From Nostoc sp. MS1 (GTDB lineage: Bacteria > Cyanobacteriota > Cyanobacteriia > Cyanobacteriales > Nostocaceae), in contig NZ_AP023441.1 in the NCBI RefSeq assembly GCF_019976755.1, positions 868,001-932,000 on the forward strand: DNA of 64,000 bases, read 5' to 3'. The notes below the pieces were generated by a model. The model was not told the DNA's origin. It saw only the letters and a program-made list of their open reading frames with translations, and did no database searches. Each line of letters starts with the position of its first letter. The first letter of the stretch is position 1. Made by a program: the position numbers and the translations under genes. This document shows positions 45,519 to 55,079 of the stretch, piece by piece.

Positions 45519-46929
45519 CGTTAATCAAGCTTTCTAAAGCAGCCTGTAAATCTTGAGTTAGATTACCTACAGCCTTTTTAGCAGCTTGGCGGTTATTTTG
45601 TACCTGTTCCCAGCGTTCTGTCACCGAAATGGGCTTACCTACCTTAATTAGCGCCTGTCGTAAACCTAACCTTGGCCTTCCTGGTAAGGTTGATTCTTGG
45701 ATACGAGCCAGCATATCAAACATTAGTAAGGCCGTCTCTGCAAATCTGTCGGCGCTATACTTTTCTTGAATATAAGTAGCGTTTACAGCAACAAAACTTT
45801 CTACCAGACGCATATGTTGTATACGTAAGTCAGCTTCTTGAGCTACTAAGTCCGCCAGTCCGCGTTTGAAAGGAGGTAAATTATTGATATCTGGTAAATC
45901 ATCACGATATATATAATTCCAACTTGCTTCCTCCAAACGACGACAACGGTCAATAAAATTACCTTGGGCGGGAATACCAAAATATTGTTCAGATACTTGT
46001 AAAGCTTTATCTAATAAGCGATGTAGTCTAGCAATTAATACCTCATTGGGAGTAGCCGTTTCTTCAGTAGCGATCGCTTTCGGGATATCTTGATGATAGA
46101 AGCGGCGATAAAATTCTTCCATCTCCGTAATTAAGTACTCACCCAAGCGGCAAATGCGCTGATAATAAATTTCTGGTTGATGCTGTGCAGACTCAGCAAT
46201 TGCTTGCACTGGTAAACCGCTATCAGCTTCTAATTTACTCAACAACTCATCCAACTTTGACCAAGGCGGTGTGGCGTAACGGTACTGAATAGATACTGGC
46301 ACAATCACAACAGCCTCAGTACGGTTAGCTTTGTGCAAATCTTCCACACACCAAAAACCCAATTGAGCAACACCAGGTTCTAAAGGGCTGACAATGCCAC
46401 TGTGACCATTATTACCACCTTCTGGGGCAACAGCGATGGGGAATTGAGCATTAGCAAATAAATCTCGCGCTGTTTGAATAGCTTGTCTATCTAACCGTCG
46501 TCCGCGACGAATAGGTACACCCCCCAACTGGGAGAACAACCAACCCAACCAATTACCAGCCCATATTGTCATTCCCCGGTCGTAGACGAAGTGGCTATGC
46601 ACCGGATATTGCAACTCGATACCTTTTTGACGCGCCACCTGTGGGACAATGCGAGAAATAAAGTACAACATGCACAAAGGGTCTTCCACTTCTGGGTGGC
46701 GAAACGCCAACAAGAAACGAATCTTCCCAGCTTGGAATTGTTGATAAAGTTGGGCTAGTACCTCAGCGTTCTCACCTTGAATATCGACAATACCAGCCGG
46801 TAGCCAAGGACGGGTGCGAAAACGCAACACAAAAGGTAGTAACCACTGCATCACGCGCAAGATGACCGGGTTAAAGCTGTAGGGGATAAATTTTAACGGC
46901 GGTTGGGTAGAGTTAATTAATTTAGGCAA
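45502..46929 (-). CDS. PlsC-type lysophospholipid acyltransferase
   Basis: The 475-residue protein belongs to the glycerol-phosphate acyltransferase superfamily. Block I, FRHPEVEDPL, has the HxxxxD catalytic pair near residue 77. GVPIRRGRRLDRQAI is block II. VAPEGGNNGHSGIVSPLEPG stands for block III (EG with GNN instead of GTR). A long C-terminal helical domain (about 280-470) is typical of a cyanobacterial subgroup. The substrate is uncertain; a role in membrane lipid or surface lipid acylation is likely. The start is TTG 46929 preceded by GGAGAG; the first ATG in frame would be residue 27 (46851). The last residues (VSSTD) come from a MITE-like element that overlaps the 3' end. Confidence 0.87.
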   Translation of the reverse strand: MPKLINSTQPPLKFIPYSFNPVILRVMQWLLPFVLRFRTRPWLPAGIVDIQGENAEVLAQLYQQFQAGKIRFLLAFRHPEVEDPLCMLYFISRIVPQVARQKGIELQYPVHSHFVYDRGMTIWAGNWLGWLFSQLGGVPIRRGRRLDRQAIQTARDLFANAQFPIAVAPEGGNNGHSGIVSPLEPGVAQLGFWCVEDLHKANRTEAVVIVPVSIQYRYATPPWSKLDELLSKLEADSGLPVQAIAESAQHQPEIYYQRICRLGEYLITEMEEFYRRFYHQDIPKAIATEETATPNEVLIARLHRLLDKALQVSEQYFGIPAQGNFIDRCRRLEEASWNYIYRDDLPDINNLPPFKRGLADLVAQEADLRIQHMRLVESFVAVNATYIQEKYSADRFAETALLMFDMLARIQESTLPGRPRLGLRQALIKVGKPISVTERWEQVQNNRQAAKKAVGNLTQDLQAALESLINVSSTD

Positions 46930-46994
46930 ATCGCTCTCCGATCACTTGAGATTTTTACTGTGGCGATCGCATAATTTTAGCTAAAAGTAATAAT

Positions 46995-47453
46995 TCAATG
47001 ACGAGAATGTTGTTTATGTTTGGGGAAATTGCGTAATAAGTATATAAAGACACCTACATTCACCACAAATACAGTCAGTTTGACGATAGATATACTACGA
47101 GTCAATTCATAAACTTCTGGAGGAATACTAATTCCCACCAGCCACAACACCAAAATATGCGCCCAACGCTGTTGATACCACAAGCCAATAGCTTCAATAG
47201 TAGTCAAAACTGCATAGATACCTGAACCTACACCACTAAATAATAAAGTTTTGGGGGTTAAATTCAAAATCTTCTCTAACAGCCAATCAATCAGCCTAGA
47301 TTTACCTTCCAGCATATAATCATCAGACAAACTATCTAAAAATTGATAATTTTTTACAGCCAGCAATAAACCTATGCTCGTAACCATCAATAGTAGGGCA
47401 ACAGCAGACTTATAGATAACGATAGCCACTAACCCAAGCGGACGCTTCTGCAC
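46995..47453 (-). CDS. DUF2127 membrane protein
   Basis: The 152-residue protein has four hydrophobic segments (about 8-30, 68-88, 95-115, 122-142), with the DUF2127 pattern RPLGLVAIVIYKSAVALLLM at the start and IEAIGLWYQQRWAHILVLWLVGISIPPEVYEL in the middle. AAGGTGG four to five bases before ATG 47453 supports the start. The function of the family is unknown. It lies 65 bp upstream of the acyltransferase gene on the same strand and may be co-transcribed with it. Confidence 0.85.
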   Translation of the reverse strand: MQKRPLGLVAIVIYKSAVALLLMVTSIGLLLAVKNYQFLDSLSDDYMLEGKSRLIDWLLEKILNLTPKTLLFSGVGSGIYAVLTTIEAIGLWYQQRWAHILVLWLVGISIPPEVYELTRSISIVKLTVFVVNVGVFIYLLRNFPKHKQHSRH

Positions 47454-47532
47454 ATTACCACCTTACTAGCTACAGCCATCACAAGATGACTAATTTAACT
47501 AATTATTGGATGTGATAACCTGTAGAGTCAAG

Positions 47533-47605
47533 TGGAGATTAGCAGACTCGAACTGCTGACATCCTGCTTGCAAAGCAGGCGCTCTACCAACTGAGCTAAA
47601 CCCCC
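47533..47605 (-). tRNA. tRNA-Ala (anticodon UGC)
   Basis: On the minus strand the 73-nt sequence begins GGGGGTTTAGCTCAGTTGG and ends in AATCTCCA. The acceptor stem pairs fully, including G3:U70, the alanine identity pair. The anticodon loop reads CTTTGCAAG with anticodon TGC. The T loop is GTTCGAGTC. CCA is not encoded. Confidence 0.97.
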
Positions 47606-47664
47606 GTAAAATTAAATTATCAACCATAGTTATCATAACCGAAGACTCTGCTTTTGACAAACGG

Positions 47665-48567
47665 ATGAACCAAAAAAATACGCAAGTTGTAGCAACATTT
47701 TATAAATTCGTGAGTTTGCCGGATTTCACCGAGAAACAAGACCCCCTTCTGGCTTACTGTGTAGTCCAAGATATCAAAGGAACGATACTCTTAGCCAAAG
47801 AAGGAATAAACGGAACAATTGCAGGTTCGCGTCCAGCAGTTGACGCGGTATTATCCTATTTGCGTTCCGATCCCCGCTTACAAGACCTAGAACATAAAGA
47901 ATCTACTGCCGAAGATCCACCATTCGAGCGGATGAAGGTACGGTTAAAAAAGGAAATTGTCACCTTGGGCTTACCAGAAGTTGATCCAAATGAACAAGTA
48001 GGTACTTATGTTACGCCGCAAGAATGGAATGACCTAATTTCTGACCCAGAAGTAACAGTAATTGACACTCGCAACGATTACGAAGTACATATTGGCACTT
48101 TCAAAGGCGCACAAAATCCCCAAACTAATTCCTTTCGTGATTTTCCTGAGTACGTGCGTCAAAACCTTGATCCTAGTAAACACAAAAAGGTTGCTATGTT
48201 TTGTACTGGAGGTATTCGCTGCGAAAAAGCTTCATCGTTTATGCTGTCTCAAGGTTTCGCGGAAGTTTATCACCTCAAGGGGGGGATACTCAAATATTTA
48301 GAAGAAGTCCAGCCGGACGAAAGTCTATGGGAAGGCGAATGTTTCGTCTTTGACGAACGTATTACCGTAGGTCATGGTTTAGAGCCGGGAAGTCATGAGT
48401 TATGCTTCTGTTGCGGACATCCTTTGACTGATGAGGATAAGGCTTCTGCAAAGTATGAGGCGGGTATTTCTTGTCCTTGGTGTTTTGATGGTTTGACTGA
48501 GGAGAAGAGATTAAGACAAAAGGAGAAATGGCGACAATTTCAATTAAATAAGTTGAGGGGAGTTTGA
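47665..48567 (+). CDS. trhO: tRNA uridine(34) hydroxylase TrhO (rhodanese domain)
   Basis: The 300-residue protein matches the YceA/TrhO family that hydroxylates U34 in tRNA wobble positions as a step to 5-oxyacetyl- or methoxyuridine. An N-terminal acylphosphatase-like part (ILLAKEGINGTIAGS) precedes a rhodanese domain at about 115-220 with the active loop FCTGGIRCEKASSF (Cys in CTGGIRC). A C-terminal cysteine-rich segment follows, CFCCGHPLTD...CPWCFDGL, possibly zinc-binding. The length is normal. The adjacent tRNA-Ala(UGC), on the opposite strand, has a wobble U34, which makes the neighbourhood notable, though linkage may be chance. Confidence 0.95.
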   Translation: MNQKNTQVVATFYKFVSLPDFTEKQDPLLAYCVVQDIKGTILLAKEGINGTIAGSRPAVDAVLSYLRSDPRLQDLEHKESTAEDPPFERMKVRLKKEIVTLGLPEVDPNEQVGTYVTPQEWNDLISDPEVTVIDTRNDYEVHIGTFKGAQNPQTNSFRDFPEYVRQNLDPSKHKKVAMFCTGGIRCEKASSFMLSQGFAEVYHLKGGILKYLEEVQPDESLWEGECFVFDERITVGHGLEPGSHELCFCCGHPLTDEDKASAKYEAGISCPWCFDGLTEEKRLRQKEKWRQFQLNKLRGV

Positions 48568-49104
48568 GGGTTTATTTTAAACGCAGAGGAACGCGGAGGT
48601 TTACGCAAAGGGGCGGGGAGGTTTAAGAAAGGAAGAAAATGGTAATGAGGTGGATTTTGAGATATTCAAACTTTTAAAAAAGTAAAATTTAGCTCATACT
48701 TATTATGTATAAGCACCAAGAGTCTTGGACTCAATCAAAATCAGATATAAAGACTGAAATTGAAGAGGGAAAAGCTGTTTTTCAAGCGTGCCATTCGTGA
48801 CTTGATCAATTTCCAAGTCCGTAACCCCTCCGTCAAATAAGCGATTGCCCCTAGTACATTCTTCCAAAACCGCTTGACTGTGCGCTGAATCTCCGTGGTT
48901 AACCGAAATTGAGGAGTACACGGTATTTCTCCTGTTTTTAAGAAGAATAAGGCAATGGTGAGTATAGATTTGCATAAATCAACAGATAAACAAAGATAAA
49001 TAAATATCATCTCTAACAACTATTTACAGCAATTCTTCATTAATTCAAGTGCAGAACTTATAGTCAGAGTTGATATTCAATTAATTAGTAAGTAAAAAGT
49101 AGCT
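48568..49104. other. Intergenic stretch with repeat and possible gene remnant
   Basis: About 540 bp. It starts with a dispersed AACGCAGAGGAACGCGGAGG-like repeat at 48580-48625. Minus-strand frames at 48700-49019 are overlapping, lack ribosome sites and show no family, so they are more likely remnants than genes. No RNA gene was recognised. Confidence 0.45.
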
Positions 49105-49536
49105 ATGTCTAAAACACAAGAGAACAAAAAAATTGCACAACGGTGGTTAGAGCTAATTACAGAGCATAAAATTGAGGAAATCTGTGAAATGACCACTTTA
49201 GATTGGCAGATGCACGGTGGTTTACCTGGACTCTCTTTAGGCCCGGATGGTGTACGTCAACTTTTTGCATCATTTGGAGATATTAAGCAGACATGGACAA
49301 TTGAAGACATAATTGCTGAGGGAGATAAAGTTGTAGTACGTGCAACTAATACTTGTACCCAAGACAGTTTCTTTGGTATTCCTGCTCACAGTCGTCAGCA
49401 GACTTTTACAGCCATATTTATTCACACAATTATTAATGGGAAGATAGCAGAAACTTGGCGAAATGCTGATGATTTAGGGCGAGTTCTTCAACTTGGAGCG
49501 CTTATTCAGCCCGGAAATTCGGGACAGGAGCTTTAA
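49105..49536 (+). CDS. SnoaL-like / ester cyclase family protein
   Basis: The 143-residue protein has the NTF2-like cone fold of the SnoaL-like polyketide/ester-cyclase family: NKKIAQRWLELITEHKIEEICEM at the N-terminus, WQMHGGLPGLSLGPDGVRQLFASF in the middle, and GDKVVVRATNTCTQDSFFGIPAHSRQQTFTAIFIHTIINGKIAETW, which is characteristic. It may bind or convert a small hydrophobic compound. No biosynthetic genes are adjacent, so the substrate is unknown. Confidence 0.88.
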   Translation: MSKTQENKKIAQRWLELITEHKIEEICEMTTLDWQMHGGLPGLSLGPDGVRQLFASFGDIKQTWTIEDIIAEGDKVVVRATNTCTQDSFFGIPAHSRQQTFTAIFIHTIINGKIAETWRNADDLGRVLQLGALIQPGNSGQEL

Positions 49537-49591
49537 AGTGTCGGTATTGACACCAAAATTTTTTTAGATTTTACCCCAATGTTATTCTGAT

Positions 49592-49822
49592 TTGGCATGG
49601 CATGATAAGTATCTGGAACTGCCAAATTTAAAATCTCCTGGGCAAAAGTGGTGGAATACCGCAGCATCTATGTGGGGGTACGATGTATGCAATCAACTTG
49701 TGGCTGATGTTTTCTATGATGAAGGCACGGAATTTATCAAGTTCACCAATGGTAAAGAAATTACGATAGATGCTGGGTGGCTTACTGAAAGCAATCGATA
49801 CAGCGATTCCACCTTATTATGA
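49592..49822 (+). pseudogene. Short unrecognised reading frame, possible gene remnant
   Basis: The 76-residue frame has a TTG start with no ribosome binding site. It has a protein-like composition (WWNTAASMWGYDVCNQLVADVFYDEG, then FTNGKEITIDAGWL) but no family that I recognise. It may be the remnant of a longer gene or a small protein. It lies in the 450-bp gap before the SPFH gene. Confidence 0.35.
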
Positions 49823-49984
49823 TCGCAATGCGCAATGATTGGTATAGGCAATTTCACCTTTTCATTCCCAGTCAGCAGTTAACTGTCCACCGTCAACCAA
49901 AAAATTACACTAAGTTTAAGAAATCTTGCCTAATGAAGATGAAGTGTTAACTTAGATAATTAGTTGCCCAGAAGGGCGCAAGTT

Positions 49985-52054
49985 ATGAAACTTTTTTCTT
50001 CCTCCTTTGGTAAGACTAAAAAAAATAAATTAGCTGGCTTTGCGACTACATTAATAGCGACACTGGCCTTAGCAGGCGGTATTAACTCTGCTAATGCGAC
50101 TAATTTAAAAACATCCACTGCACAACAAATTACTTCCGCCTCAGTTCAGGTAGAACCAACAAAATCAACCTTTCCTCGATATCAAGCCGCAGCAGTTGAG
50201 CCTGTTGTACTCATCCCCATCGTGTTGGTTGGTGGTTTAGTGATATTTGTTCCCTTGTTCTTTGGTGGTTTGGTAGTTATTGGCGAACGTGAAGTTGGTA
50301 TCGTCGTCAAGAAGTTTACGATTTCTGGTAAAGGTTTACCAGCCGGACAGTTAATTGCCCTCAATGGTGAAGCGGGTTTACAGGCTGATACTCTTGCCCC
50401 TGGTTGGCATTGGGGTTACTGGCCTTGGCAATACTCTGTGCGTAAAGAAACTGTAATTGTTGTACCGCAAAGTGAAATTGCCTTGATAGTTGCGGCTGAT
50501 GGCGAATCTATCCCACCAGAGCGGATTTTAGGTAAAATTGTCGATTGTGATAACTTTCAAGATGCCCGAAAATTCCTAACTCATGGTGGGGAAAAAGGTC
50601 GGCAAATGGGCTTTTTAACAGCAGGTACTTACCGCATTAATACTGCTCTGTTTAAAGTTATTACAGCAGCTAATGCGTCCTCGCATGGCATGAGTATTGA
50701 ACAGTTGCGTGTGCATACAGTAGCCTCTGACAAGGTGGGTATTGTTACAACCTTGGATGGTATGCCGATTTCGGCGGGTGAAATTGCTGGGGCAGTAATT
50801 TCTGGACATGATAATTTTCAAAATGGTCAGAAGTTTCTTGATGGTGGCGGACGCAGAGGTTTACAAGAACAGATTTTATTATCCGGTTCTTGGAACTTGA
50901 ACCCCTGGTTTGTCAATGTTGAACAAGTACCAATGACGGAAATACCCATCGGTTATGTAGGTGTGGTAATTTCCTTCGTCGGTAAAGCCCAGGAAGATGT
51001 GAGTGGTGCAGCTTTCACCCACGGTAATTTAGTTAATCCTGGTCATAAGGGCGTATGGGTGGAACCGTTGTATCCAGGTAAGCACCCACTCAACACCCGC
51101 ATTATGAAAGTGGAGTTAGTGCCGACTATTAATATAGTGTTGAACTGGTCGGGACGTACTGAACGCCATAAATATGATGCCAACTTAGAAGCCTTGACTG
51201 TGCGTTCTAAAGATGGTTTCGCGTTTGATTTGGAAGTGTCGCAAATCATCCACGTCGGGGCTTTGGATGCGCCTAAAGTGATTTCTCGCGTCGGTTCGAT
51301 GCAGAACTTGGTGGATAACGTCCTGGAACCAAGTATTGGTAACTATTTCCGTAACTCGGCGCAAGATTACACCGTGTTGGACTTCTTGAATGCCCGGAGT
51401 GAACGCCAAGTAGAAGCTTCTGAGTATATCAAAGCAGCTTTACGAGCTTATGATGTCCAAGCAATTGATACTTTAATTGGTGATATCCAACCGCCAGCTA
51501 CGTTGATGCAGACACAAACAGCCCGCAAAATTGCCGAAGAAGAACGCAAGACTTACGAAGTGCAGCAGATGGCGCAAACTCAACGCCAACAACTGGTACG
51601 GGAAACAGCTTTGGCTGATATCCAACAGGAGATGGTGAAATCAGAACAGAGTGTGCAAATTGCGGAACTAAAAGCCCAAGCGCAAATTAAGCAGGCGAAT
51701 GGTGAAGCCGAGGCGACAAAACTCAAAGCAATGGCTGAAGCTGAAGGTATCCGCGCCACAGGTAACGCCAAAGCTGAGACTTATCGCACTGGTGTAGATG
51801 CGTTGGGTACACAAGGTTATACAGCAATGCAGATCATGCAGATTATAGGCGATCGCAATGTCCGCTTGATTCCCGATGTCCTAGTTGGTGGCAGCAATGG
51901 CAGTACCAATGGTTTAGTCGATGGCTTACTATCAATGATTCTGTGGAATCAAACCAACAAGACTGGTGAAATCACACCACCAATTCCCAACACTCCCCCA
52001 GTTGCACAAAATGGTAATTCTCAGTTACTTGTAGAACTGCCAAAAGATAAGTAG
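49985..52054 (+). CDS. SPFH/band 7 (flotillin-like) membrane protein
   Basis: The protein is about 689 residues. It begins with a signal-like segment (about 15-40) and a hydrophobic helix at about 70-95 (VVLIPIVLVGGLVIFVPLFFGGLVVI). An SPFH domain follows (about 100-430), with GEREVGIVVKKF and the SKDGFAFDLEVSQIIHVGALDAPKVISRVGS region. The C-terminal coiled coil is rich in Glu/Ala/Gln (about 500-600, QTARKIAEEERKTYEVQQMAQTQRQQ), as in flotillins. A disordered Gly/Ser/Asn-rich tail closes the protein. Flotillin-like proteins organise membrane microdomains. ATG 49985 has GAAGGGCG upstream; the frame opens at TTG 49964. A strong hairpin terminator follows at 52149. Confidence 0.88.
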   Translation: MKLFSSSFGKTKKNKLAGFATTLIATLALAGGINSANATNLKTSTAQQITSASVQVEPTKSTFPRYQAAAVEPVVLIPIVLVGGLVIFVPLFFGGLVVIGEREVGIVVKKFTISGKGLPAGQLIALNGEAGLQADTLAPGWHWGYWPWQYSVRKETVIVVPQSEIALIVAADGESIPPERILGKIVDCDNFQDARKFLTHGGEKGRQMGFLTAGTYRINTALFKVITAANASSHGMSIEQLRVHTVASDKVGIVTTLDGMPISAGEIAGAVISGHDNFQNGQKFLDGGGRRGLQEQILLSGSWNLNPWFVNVEQVPMTEIPIGYVGVVISFVGKAQEDVSGAAFTHGNLVNPGHKGVWVEPLYPGKHPLNTRIMKVELVPTINIVLNWSGRTERHKYDANLEALTVRSKDGFAFDLEVSQIIHVGALDAPKVISRVGSMQNLVDNVLEPSIGNYFRNSAQDYTVLDFLNARSERQVEASEYIKAALRAYDVQAIDTLIGDIQPPATLMQTQTARKIAEEERKTYEVQQMAQTQRQQLVRETALADIQQEMVKSEQSVQIAELKAQAQIKQANGEAEATKLKAMAEAEGIRATGNAKAETYRTGVDALGTQGYTAMQIMQIIGDRNVRLIPDVLVGGSNGSTNGLVDGLLSMILWNQTNKTGEITPPIPNTPPVAQNGNSQLLVELPKDK

Positions 52055-52579
52055 GTAGAAGACAGAAGGAGAAAGCTACTTTGTCTCTGATTGAAAACTT
52101 TTGTATTTCAATCTAACTAGGTCTACTTAATTAAATAGTCAATAAATTCTAGGGTAGTACGATATTGCTACCCTAGTTTTTTATATTCGTCTTTTGCCCA
52201 CAATTATACATTGGCAAAAATCCTTATTATTCATTAAATAGAACAACTTCAATATTTTTATCTGGAATGATTAGGAAAAAATAGGTATGTGCAATTAATT
52301 ATCTATCTTAAGATAGTTGTTTTTTTCTATAAAGTTTTAATTAAGGACTTGATTAATTTCCTGTTAACTTTTTAGCTTAAGTGGGCATTCTAAATATGAA
52401 GACTTAAGAAATCTTAACGGAAAAAATTTTTATAGTATGCGATTCAAATTAGATTCAATTCCTTTTAAAGCTTGTTTTCAAATTATTTAAAGGAATACTA
52501 AAGCTAGTATCAATCAATTAACTGCATTGATTAATACATAACTCTCTAAAGATTCAAAACTAAAAAACAGTTAATCAGC
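52055..52579. other. Intergenic stretch with terminator and kinase promoter
   Basis: About 525 bp. It holds the SPFH-gene terminator (52149-52182) and then AT-rich sequence to the histidine kinase start. No coding or RNA gene was recognised. Confidence 0.5.
52149..52182 (+). terminator. Strong rho-independent terminator
   Basis: Perfect 9-bp stem CTAGGGTAG (52149-52157) / CTACCCTAG (52068-52176 region, 52168-52176) with a 10-base loop and six T's (52177-52182), about 95 bp after the SPFH stop. Confidence 0.9.
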
Positions 52580-54748
52580 ATGTCGATTGAAGAGTTAAAC
52601 CAAGAGTTAACGAGCTTACAGCAACGCCTTAAAGAAGTAGAGACAGCTAATGCACAACTGTGCAACGAACTTTTAGAATGTAACATTCAATTACAGCAGG
52701 AAATTAACGAAAGGCAACAGGTAGAAGAGAAACTGCAAACGGCCCAACGTTTCATGTATTCTATTATTCAAACAATGCCTGTAGCGGTCTTTGTTAAAGA
52801 TGCGACTGATCTACGATTTTTGCTATGTAATCGAGCGGCTGAAGAATTGGCAGGTGTTAGCGCAGAAGAAATTTTGGGTAAGAACGACTATGACTTATTT
52901 CCCAAAGAAGAAGCCGATTTTTTTACCCAGAGAGATCAAGAAGCACTGACTAGCAAAAAAGTTGTAGAGATTCCAGAAGAAGTAATTCACACAAAAAACG
53001 GCGAAACCCGTATTCTACATATTAAAAAAACTCCCATTTTCGATGCTCAAGGTCAGCCCCAATATTTGCTAGTAATTCGAGAAGATATCACAAAGCATAA
53101 ACAAGCTCAAGCTGCTCTGGCAGCCAGTGAAGTAAAATTCCGTAGTTTGGTAGAAAACGCCAATGATGCAATTTATGCTCTGACATTAGAAGGTGTATTT
53201 ACTTATCTTTCTCCCAACTTTACGGATATGTTTGGATATGAAGTATCAGAATTTTTGGGGCAATCTTTCGTACCAATTATTCATCCAGAAGATGTACCAA
53301 CTTGTATAGCCTTCCTGAACAAAGTTGCTCAAACAGGTAAAAAACAAGCTGGACTTGAGGTAAGAGTTAAACGCAAAGATGGCACTTACGGTTGGATTAC
53401 ATCTAATAGCTCACCTGTGATAGATACTAATGGACAGGTGGCTGGTTTTCAAGGCATCACGCGAGACATTACTGAGCGCAAAAAAACAGAAGAAGCCTTA
53501 CTACGCATTAGTAAAGCTGTTGAAAGTGTAAGTGATGCTATTGGTATAGCAGATCCAACAGGTAAGTCAATTTATCAGAATCCTGCCTTTATCCAATTAT
53601 TTGGTTATACAGTTGATGAGCTTAATGTTGCTGGCGGCCCCGTAGCTATTTTTACGAATCCAGAGGAAACAAAAATCATCTTTAATACTATTAATAGCGG
53701 TCAATCATGGCGTGGTGAAGTCACCATGCAAAGCTCTACTGGCCGTATCATCCAAATTGATTTAAGGGCAGATGCTATTAAAGATGCTCAAAACAATATT
53801 ATTGCTTTAGTTGGTATCCATACAGATATTACCGAGCGTAAACAAGCAGAAGCTAAACTCAAACAGCAAGCCATCGAACTAGAACAAACTCTTAAAAAAC
53901 TGCAAAAAACTCAATCCCATCTCATCCAAAGCGAAAAAATGTCATCTTTGGGTCAGTTAGTAGCTGGAGTTGCCCACGAAATCAATAATCCAGTTAATTT
54001 TATTTACGGCAACCTTACTCACGCTACTAGTTATACCCGTGAACTACTAAATTTACTGGAACTTTACCAGGAAAACTACCCAAATCCTGTACTGAAAATT
54101 CAAAAAGAAATTAAGAATATTGACCTCGATTTTTTAATAGAGGACTTGCCAAAACTACTTTCTTCAATGGAATTAGGCGCAGAACGTATCCGTCAAATTG
54201 TAGCTTCTCTGCGTACTTTTTCGCGGTTAGATGAAGCTGAGTTAAAAGCAGTAGATATTCATCAAGGAATTGACAGTACTTTGATGATTTTAGAACATAG
54301 GTTAAAAAAGAAATCCGATCATCCGCAAATTAAAGTTATTAAAGATTATGGCAATTTACCTTTAGTTGAGTGTTATGCAGGACAGCTAAATCAAGTATTT
54401 ATGAATATTTTGGCAAATGCGATCGATGCGTTGGAAGATTCATTAATTCAAGGAAAATTGACAAATGATCAACCACAAATTCGGATTTGTACTCAAGAAC
54501 TAATTTCTCAACAAATAATGATTTGTATCAGCGATAATGGGCTAGGTATTCCAGAACAAGTTAAACAAAGATTATTTGACCCTTTTTTTACTACTAAACC
54601 TGTGGGTAAGGGTACAGGTTTAGGTTTATCGATTAGCTATCAAATTATTACTGAACGACATGGTGGTTCACTAAAGTGTATTTCATCTCCCAATCAAGGA
54701 TCAGAATTTATCATTCAAATTCCTATTGAACAGTCTAATAAGAAGTAA
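52580..54748 (+). CDS. Multi-PAS sensor histidine kinase
   Basis: The soluble 722-residue histidine kinase has an N-terminal coiled coil (about 1-50). Three PAS/PAC units follow, at about 55-180, 185-305 and 310-420, each ending in a DITERK-like or DITKHK PAC motif. Next is the HisKA-type helix with QSEKMSSLGQLVAGVAHEINNPVNFIYGNL (phospho-acceptor His near 470), and a HATPase domain with N-box MNILANAIDALED, DNGLGIPEQVKQRLFDPFFTTKP and GTGLGLSISYQII. No membrane helix is seen, so the signal is likely cytoplasmic (redox, light or small molecule). There is no neighbouring response regulator, so it is an orphan kinase. Confidence 0.95.
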   Translation: MSIEELNQELTSLQQRLKEVETANAQLCNELLECNIQLQQEINERQQVEEKLQTAQRFMYSIIQTMPVAVFVKDATDLRFLLCNRAAEELAGVSAEEILGKNDYDLFPKEEADFFTQRDQEALTSKKVVEIPEEVIHTKNGETRILHIKKTPIFDAQGQPQYLLVIREDITKHKQAQAALAASEVKFRSLVENANDAIYALTLEGVFTYLSPNFTDMFGYEVSEFLGQSFVPIIHPEDVPTCIAFLNKVAQTGKKQAGLEVRVKRKDGTYGWITSNSSPVIDTNGQVAGFQGITRDITERKKTEEALLRISKAVESVSDAIGIADPTGKSIYQNPAFIQLFGYTVDELNVAGGPVAIFTNPEETKIIFNTINSGQSWRGEVTMQSSTGRIIQIDLRADAIKDAQNNIIALVGIHTDITERKQAEAKLKQQAIELEQTLKKLQKTQSHLIQSEKMSSLGQLVAGVAHEINNPVNFIYGNLTHATSYTRELLNLLELYQENYPNPVLKIQKEIKNIDLDFLIEDLPKLLSSMELGAERIRQIVASLRTFSRLDEAELKAVDIHQGIDSTLMILEHRLKKKSDHPQIKVIKDYGNLPLVECYAGQLNQVFMNILANAIDALEDSLIQGKLTNDQPQIRICTQELISQQIMICISDNGLGIPEQVKQRLFDPFFTTKPVGKGTGLGLSISYQIITERHGGSLKCISSPNQGSEFIIQIPIEQSNKK

Positions 54749-54795
54749 TTGTGATAGATGTGTAGCAGCCAATTCTATTTATGACTAACATACAT

Positions 54796-54801
54796 TATAA
54801 T
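54796..54801 (+). promoter_or_regulatory. Candidate -10 box of the toxin-antitoxin operon
   Basis: TATAAT lies 33 bp before the antitoxin ATG, followed by TAAGGAAT (54819-54826) as ribosome site. No good -35 box is visible, so the call is tentative. Confidence 0.35.
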
Positions 54802-54833
54802 TAGGTAAGGAGATAATGTAAGGAATATGAGCA

Positions 54834-55079
54834 ATGCCTCGTTCAACGATCACGACTAAGGGACAAGTAACTATTCCTAAAGAAATCAGAGAGTACCTTA
54901 ACTTGGATACAGGTAGCAAGGTTGATTTTGTCATTGATGAAAATGGAATAGTTAAACTAATTCCTCTGAATGTCCCTATCCAAAGCTTATCCGGTATCTT
55001 ACATCGTCCGGGGATAAAAAGTGCAACCATAGAAGAAATGGAAACGGCAATTCAAGAAGGTGCAAGTGATTGGACTTGA
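54834..55079 (+). CDS. AbrB/MazE-type antitoxin (VapB-like)
   Basis: The 81-residue protein has an N-terminal swapped-hairpin AbrB domain, STITTKGQVTIPKEIREYLNLDTGSKVDFVIDENGIVKLIP, and a C-terminal tail (IEEMETAIQEGASDW) that should occupy the toxin active site. AAGGAAT precedes the ATG by about 8-10 bases. Its 3' end overlaps the toxin start by about 14 bp, which indicates translational coupling. Such antitoxins usually repress their own promoter. Confidence 0.92.
   Translation: MPRSTITTKGQVTIPKEIREYLNLDTGSKVDFVIDENGIVKLIPLNVPIQSLSGILHRPGIKSATIEEMETAIQEGASDWT

Noticed and set aside
48703..49019. Overlapping minus-strand frames of about 90 residues
   Set aside because: Two frames overlap in different phases without ribosome sites or recognisable family, so I treat the region as non-coding or remnant.
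54806..54821. Start-stop element (ATG TAA) behind TAAGGAGAT upstream of the antitoxin
   Set aside because: The distance from the Shine-Dalgarno-like sequence to the ATG is only about three bases, too short to expect initiation.
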